Assembly: GCA_021201295.1 (NCBI GenBank)
Contig: JAJQFE010000033.1
Coordinates: 50,901-114,900 of the forward strand
Direction of reading: 5' to 3'
Source: Tannerellaceae bacterium
Lineage (GTDB): Bacteria; Bacteroidota; Bacteroidia; Bacteroidales; Tannerellaceae
Length of the DNA: 64,000 nucleotides
Shown here: piece by piece, positions 30,614-42,295 of the stretch
Position numbering within the stretch: position 1 is the first letter of the stretch
Layout of the letters: each line of letters begins with the position of its first letter
Notes under the pieces: generated by a model
Database searches by the model: none
The model's input: only the letters and a program-made list of their open reading frames with translations
Told to the model about the DNA's origin: nothing
Made by a program: the position numbers and the translations under genes

Positions 30614-31425
30614 ATGCAGATATCCCCCACCATTAATCATTCAGGTATTTTCTTTTCCTGCTATGCGAATCATGGCGAGATGTGTTTCCATAAAATAAAA
30701 GACCATGCATTGCTGTATATTTATTCAGGGGAACTAGTGCTGGAAGAAACCGGCAAAAACGTATCCTTCCATAAAGGGGAATGCGTCTTTATCCGGCGTG
30801 ATCACCGCATAATGATGATCAAACAATCTTATAGGAATGAAGAGTTCAAAGGTATATCCATGACTTTCAGGCGGACTTTCCTGCGAAATTTCTATACCCA
30901 TATCCTAAATAAAAAAGAAATACTGGTAGATAAAGATACGAAAAATAAAAATATTTATCCTATTGCGCCCAGACCCGATATAACCAGCCTGTTTCACCCC
31001 TTAACACCCTATTTTGATGCTTCTCTGCAACCTACAGAAGAAATTATCAGTCTTAAAGAACAGGAAGGGGTTCATCTGTTGTTAAATACGGACAAAATAT
31101 TCTATCCAATTCTTTTTGACTTTACCGAACCATGGAAAATTGATATTCTGGAATTCCTCGAAGAAAACTATATGTATGACCTTACTATGGAAGAAATTGC
31201 CACTTATACAGGTAGAAGTCTGGCTACCTTCAAACGGGATTTTGCTAAAATCAGCAATCTTACACCGCAGAAATGGCTTATTAATAAAAGGTTATAGGTT
31301 GCGTATGAAAAACTGCAAAACGATCAAAAAAAGTAAGTGATGTCTACATCGAAGTGGGCTTTAAAAACCTGACTCACTTTTATAAAGCTTTTAAACGACA
31401 ATACGGCTTTTCACCGGCCAGATAA
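30614..31425 (+). pseudogene. AraC-family regulator (nonsense and frameshift as read)
   Basis: A reconstructed regulator of about 270 residues. The N-terminal half is a cupin-like sensor (LLYIYSGELVLEETGKNVSFHKGECVFIRRD). The DNA-binding half starts LTMEEIATYTGRSLATFKRDFAK and should continue to VYIEVGFKNLTHFYKAFKRQYGFSP. As read, TAG at 31295-31297 stops it after INKRL, and the A7 run at 31326-31332 must be A8 to reach the second helix-turn-helix. It lies upstream of a truncated paralogue and the DUF362-to-PatB genes, which it may control. Confidence 0.8.
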
Positions 31426-31571
31426 CCTCAGCCGGATAAAAAATAACATTGAACTTCTCTGCAAAAATATTTGAGCTACAGAGTAAAAAACTCCTATCGT
31501 GCTTACACTATCTTTGTATCATATACATAATTAAATCAATTATATAAGAACAGAAGAAAAGAGATAAGGAT

Positions 31572-32107
31572 ATGCATCCATACCAGTTTATATACCAATC
31601 CATTTGCCATTCAACCTACTTTCTTGAATCCTTTTTTCAGGACAATACCCCATCCAGTATGTGGACCTGTCCCGAACACCTGCTCATATTTATCTATGCA
31701 GGAGAACTAATCATCCAAGACAATAAAGAAAATATATCCGTAAAAAAGGAAACTATATATTTATCCGGCGCAATCCCTACGTTACGTTTACAAAAAAAGC
31801 TTATAAAAATGAAGAATTCCAAAGTATATTCATGGGGTTCAGTCAATGTTTCCTCCAGAACTTCCATACAAAACAGATATGGAAAAATATTCCCTGGAAA
31901 CCAGACACATTTCAGACAAATATTATCCCATTACCCGGTACACCCTATCTAAAAAGCCTCTATATCTCCTTCATTCCATACTTTCAATGTAAAAGTAAAC
32001 CTGGAAAAGAACTACTTGAATTGAAACTCCGGGAAGGAATATACAGCCTGTTATACGTAGACCAGCAATTCTATCACTGTCTTTTCAACTTCAAGGTAAT
32101 ACATTAA
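31572..32107 (+). pseudogene. Truncated AraC-type regulator remnant
   Basis: This paralogue of the preceding AraC gene keeps only the sensor half: HLLIFIYAGELIIQDNKENISVKK, then after a frame change (A6 at 31742-31747 would have to be A7) NYIFIRRNPYVTFTKKAYKNEEFQSIFMGF and on to LLYVDQQFYHCLFNF. The frame ends at 32107 exactly where the helix-turn-helix half should begin, and the next gene follows within 35 nt. It is therefore a deletion remnant, unlike the single-base lesions elsewhere. A residual sensor-only protein is possible but unlikely. Confidence 0.75.
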
Positions 32108-32141
32108 AAATAGGCCAGTACACATTTAAAAGAAAATAGTC

Positions 32142-33134
32142 ATGAAAAGAAGAAATTTCATTAAAACATCGACAACCATGCTGCTTGCAACAACAATCAG
32201 TGGATGTACAAAAGCTAACAATAGTAACACTACGCCTGTTCCTGGTCAGGAAATTTCGGTAACCACCCGACCGGCAACTGTCTATTTCACCTGGGAAATC
32301 ACTCCAGCAAGCCTGATTAAAATATACCAGGCACTCGGACGAGAAGCAACCGGAAAAGTGGGAATCAAGCTTAGTATGGGAGAACCCGGTGGACACAACT
32401 ACCTCAAACCTGAACTTGTAGGTAACCTCGTACGGATGGTCAACGGCACTTTTATCGATGCTAATACTGCTTATGGAGGTAATCGGGCAATCACTGAATT
32501 ACATCTTAAAACAGCCGAAGACCACGGATTTACTGCCATAGCTACAATAGATATCCTCGATTCCGAAGGTGAAATCCATCTACCCATTATAGGAGGTAAA
32601 CATCTCAAATACGACATTGTAGGGTTCAACTTCCCGAACTACGACTTCACTGTCGTACTATCTCATTTTAAGGGTCACATGATGGGAGGATTCGGAGGAG
32701 CACTCAAAAATATATCCATCGGTATCGCATCATCCGCCGGAAAAACCTATATTCATTCCGCAGGTGAAAGCACTACCAGTTGGGGTAATCCTGAACAAGA
32801 TGATTTCCTTGAGTCCATGGCCGAAGCCGCTAAAGCTATTGCTGAGTATTGTGGAGATAATATTCTGTATATAAATGTAACGAATAATCTGTCCGTAGAC
32901 TGTGATTGTGACTCTAACCCGGCTGATCCTGAAATGAGTGATATTGGTATCCTTGCCTCATTCGACCCCGTAGCACTTGATAAAGCCTGTGTAGATCAGG
33001 TGTATGCATCTACTGACCATGGAAAAATACATCTTATTGAACGTATGGAATCCCGTAATGGTATCCACACCGTAGTATATGCAGAACAGATAGGCATCGG
33101 CACACAACAATATCAACTCGTGTCCATAGATTAA
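32142..33134 (+). CDS. DUF362 family lipoprotein
   Basis: A 330-residue exported protein. It starts MKRRNFIKTSTTMLLATTISGC, combining a twin-arginine-like RR with a lipobox Cys. The body is DUF362: FKGHMMGGFGGALKNISIG and NVTNNLSVDCDCDSNPADPEMSDIGILAS, with DPVALDKACVD near the end. It lacks the ferredoxin-type CxxCxxC clusters that some DUF362 proteins carry. Function of the family is not established; redox or cofactor roles have been suggested. It leads a co-directional set of four genes. The frame is intact. Confidence 0.85.
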   Translation: MKRRNFIKTSTTMLLATTISGCTKANNSNTTPVPGQEISVTTRPATVYFTWEITPASLIKIYQALGREATGKVGIKLSMGEPGGHNYLKPELVGNLVRMVNGTFIDANTAYGGNRAITELHLKTAEDHGFTAIATIDILDSEGEIHLPIIGGKHLKYDIVGFNFPNYDFTVVLSHFKGHMMGGFGGALKNISIGIASSAGKTYIHSAGESTTSWGNPEQDDFLESMAEAAKAIAEYCGDNILYINVTNNLSVDCDCDSNPADPEMSDIGILASFDPVALDKACVDQVYASTDHGKIHLIERMESRNGIHTVVYAEQIGIGTQQYQLVSID

Positions 33135-33164
33135 AACCAAATCATATTTCCGGTAAAAACAAAT

Positions 33165-33190
33165 AAGCCCGGTAATAAAAAAACGGGCTT
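33165..33190 (+). terminator. Terminator-like hairpin after DUF362
   Basis: AAGCCCG (33165-33171) pairs perfectly with CGGGCTT (33184-33190) across an A-rich 12-nt loop, about 30 nt after the stop codon. The T-tract is weak, so it may be partial. Confidence 0.6.
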
Positions 33191-33371
33191 AATCTATTAA
33201 AATAACATTACTCCGGTAAATGCCCGGTTAACAGCCTTTTCTTGATCTGTCAATCTGCAGATAAAAACAAAATGAGCCTTCCGGCAAAAACCTTTGAGCC
33301 TCTTGGCGAAACTTATCCTGGCAGACAAGTCTACATTTGTAACCATAGAATAGGTTAAAGGACAAAACAAA

Positions 33372-33908
33372 ATGAAACATTCATTCACCACCATCCTGAT
33401 GATTTTTTCCCTCCTTCTGACCGGAGGAGGAGTAACTGCCTGCAATCCAGACGATGATTCCGGTTCCGGCATAGAAATTCCATCCTTTCCGGATAACAGC
33501 GGAGACAACAATAATAACGGGAATAGCGGACATAATAACGAAAACAACACCAATATGCAAATCCAGGTAAAAATAAATGGAACTATCTACACGGCGACAC
33601 TCGCAGGTAATAACACTGCAGCTGCCTTCAAAGCTATGCTGCCTCTCACACTTAATATGAGCGACGTCAACCGCAACGAAAAATTCATCCAGTTACCTGT
33701 CCCTCTGCCAACAGCTGCAACCAATCCCGAAACCATCTGGACAGGTGATATTATGCTATATGAGTCAGCCGGACTCGTACTCTTCTACAAATCATTTACC
33801 ACATCCTATAGCTATACACGTATCGGAGCTATCGACAATCCTACCGGACTTGAAATTCTCGTAGGAACCGGGAATGTAACAGTCACTTTCAAAGCACTAA
33901 CTCCATAA
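33372..33908 (+). CDS. Cyclophilin-like fold lipoprotein
   Basis: A 178-residue lipoprotein: signal with lipobox ending VTAC, then an Asp/Asn/Gly-rich linker, then a domain of about 115 residues. That domain (IQVKINGTIYTATLAGNNTAAAFKAMLPLTLNMSD, given here in part only; later GDIMLYESAGLVLFYKSF, YSYTRIGAIDNP) matches the small cyclophilin-like family (Cyclophil_like2). Peptidyl-prolyl isomerase activity is not established for this group. It sits between DUF362 and DUF3737 genes on one strand. Confidence 0.8.
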   Translation: MKHSFTTILMIFSLLLTGGGVTACNPDDDSGSGIEIPSFPDNSGDNNNNGNSGHNNENNTNMQIQVKINGTIYTATLAGNNTAAAFKAMLPLTLNMSDVNRNEKFIQLPVPLPTAATNPETIWTGDIMLYESAGLVLFYKSFTTSYSYTRIGAIDNPTGLEILVGTGNVTVTFKALTP

Positions 33909-33974
33909 AAATAATTATAGACAAAACAAAACTGTTATAAAGACATTTCAATACAATTTAAAAAAAATAGAAAA

Positions 33975-34849
33975 ATGACACAGACAAAAGAAATAATCAG
34001 AGATACTTTCTACGAAGGAGAACGTCCTCTCTTTGCAGCTAACAACCTGTATTTGGACAATGTAAAATTCTATCCCGGCAAATCTGCTCTCAAAGAATGC
34101 TCTCATATCGAAGCCCGTAAATGTGAGTTCATGTGCAAATATCCCTTTTGGCATAACCACAATACATTTATAGAAGATTGCCTCTTCACCGTGTACGGTC
34201 GTGCTGCCATTTGGTATTCCCGTAACATCCGCATGTTTAATACACGAGTGGAAGCCCCTAAAATGTTCCGTGAAATAGACGGACTCTACCTTGATAATGT
34301 ACAATTCACCAGTGCAGCCGAAACCCTTTGGAATTGCCGTGACATTAACTTGCAAAACGTACAGGTACACGGCGGTGACTACATCTTTATGAACGGAAAA
34401 AATATCAATATCGACGGCTTCTATCTCCAGGGTAATTACTCCTTTCAGGATGCCCATAACGTAATTATCCGCAACGCACGTTTAGATTCTAAAGACGCTT
34501 TCTGGAAAACAGAAAACGTAACCGTTTACGATTCGGAAATAAATGGCAAATACCTTGGCTGGCATTCCCGGAATCTTCGACTCATAAACTGCAAAATATC
34601 TGGTACACAACCTCTTTGCTACTGCGCCAATCTTATAATGGAAAATTGCACTTTGGCACCGGATTGTGACCTATGCTTCGAATACAGCACACTCGATGCC
34701 GTTATCAACGGCAACATGACCAGTATAAAAATCCCGCCGGAGGCTTTATCATGGCTGGAAATATCGGTGAAATAATCCTCGATGTAAACTGTAAAAATCC
34801 TGGAGAATGTACTATCCGCACAAACGAGAATACTTGTTTTGCATCCTAA
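33975..34849 (+). pseudogene. DUF3737 family protein (frameshift near C-terminus as read)
   Basis: A reconstructed protein of about 291 residues made of short repeated beta-strand turns (LYLDNVKF, IEARKCEF, IRMFNTRVEAPKMFRE, LYLDNVQFTSAAETLWNC), suggesting a right-handed beta-helix as expected for DUF3737. The A5 run at 34727-34731 must be A6 for the family's usual C-terminus (NPAGGF...[16 protein letters not shown]) to follow; otherwise it ends early at 34775. Function is unknown. It precedes the PatB-like gene by 11 nt after reconstruction, so the two are probably co-transcribed. Confidence 0.75.
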
Positions 34850-34860
34850 ATCCTATATCT

Positions 34861-36021
34861 ATGAAATATAATTTCGACGAAATAATTTCCCGCCGGGGTA
34901 CTGATTCCTATAAATGGGATACTGCTACCAGTAATGATATACTTCCTATGTGGGTGGCCGATATGGATTTCCGTACAGCACCTCCCATCATTGACGCACT
35001 CCAAAAACGTGTAAAACACGGTATTTTCGGCTACACTAAAGTTCCTTCCAGGTATTATGAATCTATAACCGGTTGGTTTAATAAGCAACACAACTTCCCC
35101 ATCCTGAAAGACTGGCTACTCTTCACCACCGGAGTAGTACCGGCCTTGTCTGCTATTATTAAAGCCCTAACGAAACCAGGGGACAAAGTAATTGTACAAA
35201 CCCCTGTCTATAACTGTTTCTTCTCTTCCATCCGTAACAACGGATGCCTAATAGAAACCAACCAACTACTATATAATAACCAAACTTATACCATTAACTT
35301 TGACGATCTCGAACAGAAAACTGCTGATCCCGCCACCAGGTTACTCCTTCTATGTAATCCCCATAATCCTGTCGGACGGGTATGGACCCGTGAAGAACTT
35401 CAAAGAATCGGTGAGATATGCATCCGCAATCATGTAACAGTCATTTCCGACGAAATCCATTGCGATCTGGTATATGCCGGACATACCCATATTCCATTTG
35501 GATCTATCAGTCGGGAATTCCTGCAAAATTCTGTAACTTGCACAGCTCCCAGCAAAACTTTTAACCTGGCAGGTCTGCAATGTGCCAACATCCTGGCAGC
35601 CGACTCTACCGTAAAAGCCCGGATAGACAAAGCACTCAATATACACGAAGTGTGCGAAATAAATCCCTTCGCCATAGAAGCTCTTATAGCCGCCTATAAT
35701 GAAGGAGAAGAATGGCTGGAAGAACTAAAACAATATCTTTACAACAACTACCTGTATCTTACCCACTTCTTCCGCCAACATCTACCACACCTACACGTCC
35801 TGCCACTCGAAGCAACCTATCTGGTATGGGTGGACTGTACTGCTCTTCGGCAAACATCTGCAGAAATAGCTCATACCCTGCTTAATAACCAACACCTGTG
35901 GATAAATGAAGGTACTCTATATGGCGAAGCAGGAGAGGGGTTCATTCGTATCAACATAGCTACTCAACATGAGAACCTTCGGAAAGGACTGGAAAAAATC
36001 AGAAACCAATACGGACAATAA
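34861..36021 (+). CDS. MalY/PatB-family PLP-dependent C-S lyase / aminotransferase
   Basis: A 386-residue fold-type I pyridoxal-phosphate enzyme. Visible are the cofactor segment [11 protein letters not shown], the [10 protein letters not shown] motif, [10 protein letters not shown] with the Asp that contacts the cofactor ring, and the Schiff-base lysine in [10 protein letters not shown]. MalY/PatB proteins cleave cystathionine and related thioethers to homocysteine or thiol, pyruvate and ammonia. The ATG at 34861 (MKYNFDEI) is the conserved family start; an upstream in-frame ATG overlaps DUF3737. The frame is intact. Confidence 0.9.
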   Translation: MKYNFDEIISRRGTDSYKWDTATSNDILPMWVADMDFRTAPPIIDALQKRVKHGIFGYTKVPSRYYESITGWFNKQHNFPILKDWLLFTTGVVPALSAIIKALTKPGDKVIVQTPVYNCFFSSIRNNGCLIETNQLLYNNQTYTINFDDLEQKTADPATRLLLLCNPHNPVGRVWTREELQRIGEICIRNHVTVISDEIHCDLVYAGHTHIPFGSISREFLQNSVTCTAPSKTFNLAGLQCANILAADSTVKARIDKALNIHEVCEINPFAIEALIAAYNEGEEWLEELKQYLYNNYLYLTHFFRQHLPHLHVLPLEATYLVWVDCTALRQTSAEIAHTLLNNQHLWINEGTLYGEAGEGFIRINIATQHENLRKGLEKIRNQYGQ

Positions 36022-36253
36022 ATAAAAACAGGGATAATATCCGGCAAAGAGTTGCAATGGGTTTGGTAGGGAAAGAGGTAATAACAGAAAATCCATCTGG
36101 CTATAAAAAGGTTGTTTTAATGTAATAAATTTCGCATCTTTGAACACGAAAGGATCGCATGTAGATGTTCACTTCCAGTAGAGAAAGTCTGATAATATAA
36201 TGGAACGAAAAATAAGGTAATCCGGATGGTTAATCTTAAAATAATACAGCCCA

Positions 36254-37546
36254 ATGAAAAAGTTTTCCATTCTGCAGGGAAAGAACGGTGAAATTATCTG
36301 TTTCCTTTTGTGTTGTTGACTAGTCTTTTCTTCATGTGGGGCTTAGCTAATAATATGACAGATACGTTATTGGCAGCCTTCAAGAAGATCATGAGTATGA
36401 CTGATTTCCAGACCTCTCTCATACAGGTGGCTTTTTACGGTTCCTATTTCTGTTTTGCTTTACCTGCCGCTTTCTTTATCAAAAAATATTCCTATAAATC
36501 CGGTATTCTGTTAGGCTTGTCTTTATATGCTGCCGGTTGTTTTTTTGTTCTATCCGGCAGGACACATAGGAAGTTACGAGTTCTATCTGTTTGCTTTATA
36601 TGTGCTGGCTGGAGGATGTTCCGTACTGGAAACAGCCGCCAGCCCTTATATTCTAATTATGGGTACGGAAAAGACGGCTACCCAACGGCTGAATCTGGCA
36701 CAGGCTTTTAACCCGATAGGCTGTATGGTTGGAATTCTGGTTAGCCAGAGCTATATTTTAGGAAAACTCAATCAGGCCGGTGAAGCAGAACGGGCAGTGA
36801 TGACCGTAGAAGAATTAGGAGCTATGCAGACTACAAAAATGAATGCTGTCACTATGACTTATGTGTTTGTAGGAATGGTATTATTAATTATTTTCTTATT
36901 GATCCTGTTTTCATGCATGCCTAAGGGAAATGAAACAGTAAGTACAGGAAAGGATAATTTCAGAGAAACATTCGGACGGTTAAGAAAGAACAGACGATAT
37001 ATATTGGGAGTGATAACAGAATTCTTTTATATCGGAGCCCAGACAGGCGTATGGTCGTACAATATCCAGTATGTGATGAACCAGCTTCAGTATAATGAAA
37101 AAGAGTCTGCCAGTATCTATATCTATTCATTAATCGCCTTTACGGTTGCCCGGTTTATCTTTACTGCTTTAATGAAAATCATTAAACCCTATTATCTGTT
37201 AGTGGTAGCCGGAATAGGGGCTGCAATTTGTTCCCTTCTGGTGATAGGTACTACCGGAAGGATAGGAGTAGCTGCATTAATTATGATCTCGTTCTTTATG
37301 TCCCTGATGTTCCCGACTATCTATGGGTTAGCCATGTATAAGATCGGAGAAGATGCTAAATTCGGAGGTTCCGGATTGATTATGTCCATTTTAGGAGGCG
37401 CTGTATTCGCTGCTATCCAGGGATACGTTTCAGATACCTTGGGAAGTATCAGTCTTTCCTTCCTGGTGCCATTGATTTGCTTTGTAGTCGTTATTCTATA
37501 TGGACTTTGGATTTCCCGTATTTCCCGAAAAACAGCAGCAGGATAA
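36254..37546 (+). pseudogene. FucP-like sugar:H+ symporter, MFS (two frameshifts as read)
   Basis: A reconstructed transporter of about 430 residues resembling L-fucose or glucose/galactose permeases: LTSLFFMWGLANNMTDTLL near the N-terminus, FKKIMSMTDFQTSLIQ after helix 1, and ETAASPYILIMG with QRLNLAQAFNPIG in helix 4-5. As read, a base is missing at about 36290 (GGTGAAAT for GGTGGAAAT) and the T7 run at 36540-36546 has one T too many. With both repaired the frame runs from ATG 36254 to 37546. Substrate may be fucose or another hexose. Confidence 0.82.
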
Positions 37547-37660
37547 CCTGTTAAACCTTCACACTCTTTAAGTATTATACTTTAAACGTTTATACTCTCT
37601 TTCAGTCTGTAGGAATATAACCAGTAAAACCTGACCGTTTTATATAAATTGATTGAGAGA

Positions 37661-38122
37661 ATGAAAAATAAAGTATTGTATATATTACTGGCCAGTATCC
37701 TGGCATGTTTAACCGTTTTAGCACAGGATGAGCCTACCATCACGTTAAAAAATGGATTGAAAATGAAAGTATTAACACCAGAAGAAGAATGGGTAATCGT
37801 TCATAAAGGAACCGAACGTCCTTACACCGGGATTTATTATGACCATAAAGAATAGGGAACTTATAAGTGTAAACAGTGTGGAGCACCTCTCTACCGTTCG
37901 GATGATAAATTTGACTCCGGATGTGGCTGGCCCAGTTTCGATGATGAAATAGAAGGAGCTATTAAAGAGGTTCCGGATGCAGACGGAATGCGGACTGAGA
38001 TCGTTTGTTCACAATGTGAAGGACATTTAGGCCATGTTTTCCGGGGAGAACGGTTCACTCCTAAGAATACCCGGCATTGTGTGAATTCTGTTTCATTAGA
38101 TTTTGAACCGGACGAAAAATAA
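37661..38122 (+). pseudogene. msrB: Methionine-R-sulfoxide reductase, exported (nonsense codon as read)
   Basis: A 153-codon gene with a signal peptide (LYILLASILACLTVLAQ) and a complete MsrB domain: two zinc CxxC pairs (CKQC and CSQC), GCGWPSF and the catalytic Cys in RHCVNS. It repairs methionine R-sulfoxide in envelope proteins. Codon 65 (37853-37855) is TAG where the family has Lys (AAG to TAG fits a single change); the frame is otherwise continuous to 38122. The stop codon is 2 nt from that of the converging GH15 gene. Confidence 0.88.
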
Positions 38123-38124
38123 CT

Positions 38125-39918
38125 TTATGGACGGATAAACCGGGAGACCTTTCTCTCCTCGGAAAACAGGATAGCAGTATTGATAAGAGCCAGATGGGAA
38201 TAAGCCTGAGGGAAATTTCCCAACTGGCTTTTAGTCTGAAAGTCCAGGTCTTCATTGAACAGCCCCAGATGATTGGAGTAGGTGAGTACTTCATGGAACA
38301 TCCGGAGAGCCTCCTGCTCTTCACCGATGACAAACATGGCCCGGATCATCCAGAAATTACAGATCGTAAACGAAGAAGACGGTAGCCCAAAGTCATCGTG
38401 GTTCCTGTATCTGAACATCAGTCCATTATGATATAATTCTTCCTTAATCTTTTTTACAGTTTTGATAAACTTCTCATCTTTAGGTGCTATAAAACCATAA
38501 TATTCCATTAATAACAGGGAAGAATTCATATCTTCACTTCCGTAAGCCTGGGTAAAACTTTGCATATTTTCGTTCCATCCATGGGTGAGTATATCCTCCC
38601 GGATCTGATCCGCCTCTTTTCTCCATTCCTTTTCCTGCCAGGGTTTATGCAGACAACCGGCAATTTTGACTGCTCTGTCCAGGGCTACCCACGACATTAC
38701 TTTGGAAAAGACAAAATGATCCACCTTATTCCTGAATTCCAAGATACTCTGGTCCGGAGCACTCCAGTCTAGGTAAACGGCACGAACCATACTTTTAACC
38801 ATTTCCCACATCTCCTCCAATTCATCTAACGTACCGGGAAAATGAATGTAATAACGATACATTACATCCAACAGATAGCCCAACGAATCATTTTGTTTCT
38901 GAAAGTAAGCCGCATTCCCGACCCGTACCGGCCTGGAATTGGCAAATCCGGACAGATTGGGAAGTATTTTTTCTTCTAATTGTTTTTCTCCATGGATACC
39001 ATACATGATCTGAAATGTATCGGTCTTAGCTTTCAGGATACGTTTAATAAATCCCATAAACCGTTTAGCTGCTGACTGATGCCCCATTTTGATTAGTGTC
39101 TCAATAGACATGGAAGCATCCCGTAACCAGCAAAAACGGTAATCCCAGTTTCAAACTTCCCCGATTGTTTCCGGAATACTGGTGGTCAATGCTGCCAGTA
39201 CAGCACCGGACTCCTGATAAGACATTAATTTCAGGATGAGTAAACTACGGGCAATTGCATCTTCATATTGTTTGAAACGCCGGGAACGGTTATACCAGTT
39301 CAGCCAGTAGATCTTGGTCCGTTCATATTCCAGATATACCCGCTCCATATCTATGGGGATTAGTTTTTGGTTATAAGCCAATAATAAGTATTCATCTTTC
39401 TCCAGCCGGATCTCTTTCTTTTTCAGAATAGACGGGTGATCCAGACTGGAATACAAGTAGAAATTGTCCTGTTCATTCGCCGAAGAATACGTTTTAATAA
39501 AATGAGGCAGTTCTTTAAACAATGCGGCTTCCTGGGCATAATTCATGACAGGTTCATGCCGGATCTGAAATACAGGGGTTCCTTTAATCAGACGGATATA
39601 CCGGTAGATTTCTGCCGGCATGTAATAATCATTTTGATTGGTACGGTACCGGGGCATAAAATCCAGGACTTCGAACCTATGTTCGTCCGACAGGAACTGA
39701 GTGCATAAAATATTGGTAAAAGGTACATAGGTTTGTACTATATTATAGGAATCAGAAACAATAAGAGAAAAGCTACCTCCCTTTTCTTTATCCAGTAATT
39801 TTGTAAATACTGATGGTGAATCGAAGTCCGGCAGACAGAGCCAGTCAATACTTCCTTCCCGTGATATGAGGGCCGCTGTTTTACAGTTCCCGATAACTCC
39901 GTAATCTAAACTATCCAT
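38125..39918 (-). pseudogene. Glycoside hydrolase family 15 enzyme (nonsense codon as read)
   Basis: A 598-codon gene of the GH15 glucoamylase/trehalase type without signal peptide. The N-terminus MDSLDYGVIGNCKTAALIS with GSIDWLCLPDFDSPSVF is typical, and NWDYRFCWLRDAS follows after codon 256. That codon is TGA (39151-39153), where Arg is expected (CGA to TGA fits). The rest is one continuous frame. GH15 members hydrolyse alpha-glucosides; the divergent trehalose-phosphate synthase gene suggests trehalose or a maltooligosaccharide as substrate. Confidence 0.85.
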
Positions 39919-40112
39919 ATATTTATACTAAATGTCAGTGAAATATACTTTAAACCTATTCATTAGGATGAACTAATTCTCTCCTCTATCTGTTTTTAAC
40001 ATGTATTTATCCGGCATTAGATACAGAATGAAAAAACGGATAAATAGCATATAGAGAGAATTTGAAAATGTACCGGAATATTTGAAAACCAAAGTGTTAA
40101 CATTTGATTTAT

Positions 40113-42295
40113 ATGAAACTCGTTATTATATCTAACAGACTGCCTCTTAAAATTGTTGAAGATCAGGGAACGTATAAAATAGTTCATAGTGACGGTGGAT
40201 TAGTGACCGGTTTGAACTCATTGGAAACTACCCATGCCAAACACTGGATTGGTTGGCCGGGTATGTATGTGGAAGATGGACAGGAAAAAGAGAAGATCAA
40301 CCGGGAACTGGCAGCCCAGAATTTTCATCCCGTCTATCTGACACCGGAACAGATTGAAAATTATTATGAAGGCTATAGTAACAGTGTCCTTTGGCCGTTG
40401 TGTCACTATTTTTCCACTTATATGAATTATGAGAATGAATACTGGGAAGCCTATCAGGAGGTAAATAAGTTATTCAGTGACGAAGCCTGTCGGATCATAG
40501 AACTGGGTGATATTGTCTGGGTACAGGATTACCAGTTAATGCTGCTTCCGGCACTGATCCGGGAATGTGTGTCGGATGTAAGTATTGGTTATTTTCATCA
40601 TATACCTTTTCCTTCCTATGAATTATTCCGGGCACTGCCTGAACGGGCAGACCTGTTAAACGGATTGTTGGGAGCAGATCTGGTGGCTTTCCATACCCAC
40701 GGCTATATGTGCCATTTTATCAGTGCAGTCTACCGGGTGCTGAATCTAGACTGTAATCTGGATGAGATTCAGTTAGATAGCCGGGTTGTAGATGTGGATG
40801 CTTTCCCGATGGGAATCAATTATAAAAAATATTATGATGCCATCTTGGATAAACAGATTAGTAAACAGGCAAAAGAACTAAAACGGAATTTAGGAGATGC
40901 TAAACTAATCGTCTCTGTGGATCGTCTTGATTATAGTAAAGGGATTCTGATCCGGCTGACCAGTTTTGAAAATTTCCTGCAGGATCATCCGGAGTATGAA
41001 GGGAAAGTCTCTCTGGTCATGATTGTTTCTCCTTCACGGGACACAGTAGATATCTATGCCGAACTGAAAGATTAGATCGATAAAATGGTAGGTGGGATCA
41101 ATGGAAAATATTCTACCAGTAACTGGACCCCTATCCATTACTTCTACCGAGCTTTTGATTTTGAAGAGGTCACTGCACTTTATCATATTGTCGATATAGC
41201 ATTGGTTACCCCGTTGCGAGATGGGATGAATCTGGTGGCTAAGGAATATCTGGCAGCCAAACGGGATCAGCCGGGTGTCCTGATCCTGAGTGAAATGGCA
41301 GGTACAGCGATAGAACTGTCCGATGCTCTGATCGTAAATCCGACAGATACTAAAGAGATTGAGGATGCGATTCTGGCAGCTCTGGAGATGCCGGAAGAAG
41401 AACAACTCAGGACACTTCAGTCCATGCAGGAAATTATTTCTACCCAAACAGTTGAACAGTGGGCAAAAGATTTTATTGATGAATTAAAAGAAGTAAAGAA
41501 AAAGAATCACATCCTACAGGAAAAGATTATCAAAAAAGAGAACCTGAAACGGATAAGCAAACAATATAATAAAGCCAAAAGACGGTTGATCCTCCTGGAT
41601 TATGATGAAACTCTGGTTCCTTTTTATAAAAGACCGGATCAGGCAGTCCCCTTTAAAGATTTCCTGAAACTCCTGGCCACGCTGGCAGAAGATCTCAAAA
41701 ACAGGGTAGTGATCAGTAGTGGCCGGGATCGCAGGAAATTAGATGAATGGTTAGGCGATCTTCCGATTGATCTGGCGGCAGAGCATGGAGCTTTTTATAA
41801 AGAAAAAGGAAAATGGCATGAAAAGATCCACGAAATAGCCTGGGATGAAGAAATCCTCCGGATTATGAAACACATAGTTAAAAGGACGCCTAGATCCCGG
41901 CTGAAAATCAAGAAAACTGCGTTGGTTTGGCACTACCGTAGTGTAGATGTATGGTTGGCTGAATTGCGTGTCAACCAGTTGGTAAATGCTTTAATGGCTC
42001 CTTGTGCCCGTGCTAATCTTCAGATTATGCGGGGCAATAAGATTGTAGAAGTGAAATCTTCCGATTTCAGTAAGGGAGCGGAAGCCATGCGACTGATAAG
42101 TGAAGAAAACTTTGACTTTATCATGGCGGTATGAGATGATACAACAGATGAAGAAATGTTTCAGGCACTTCCGGAAGAGGCTTTGACTATCAAAGTCGGC
42201 AAATGTTCCAGTGCAGCCAATTTAATATTCCTACTCAGCCTGAAACCATTCGTTTTCTGAAAGAGCTGGCTGGAATAGGACTTAAAAATAAATGA
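40113..42295 (+). pseudogene. Bifunctional trehalose-6-phosphate synthase/phosphatase (three lesions as read)
   Basis: A reconstructed protein of about 728 residues. Residues 1-460 are a GT20 synthase (SNRLPLKI, VWVQDYQLMLLP, GYFHHIPFPSYELFRALP, SVDRLDYSKGI) making trehalose 6-phosphate from UDP- or ADP-glucose and glucose 6-phosphate. Residues about 490-720 are a HAD phosphatase (LLDYDETLVPF, SSGRDRRKLDEWL, DDTTDEEMF) giving trehalose. Lesions are TAG at 41073-41075 (Glu expected), TGA at 42132-42134 (Gly expected in VGDDTTDE) and a missing T near 42221-42223. The repaired stop overlaps the MscS ATG (ATGA), so they are co-transcribed. Confidence 0.88.
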
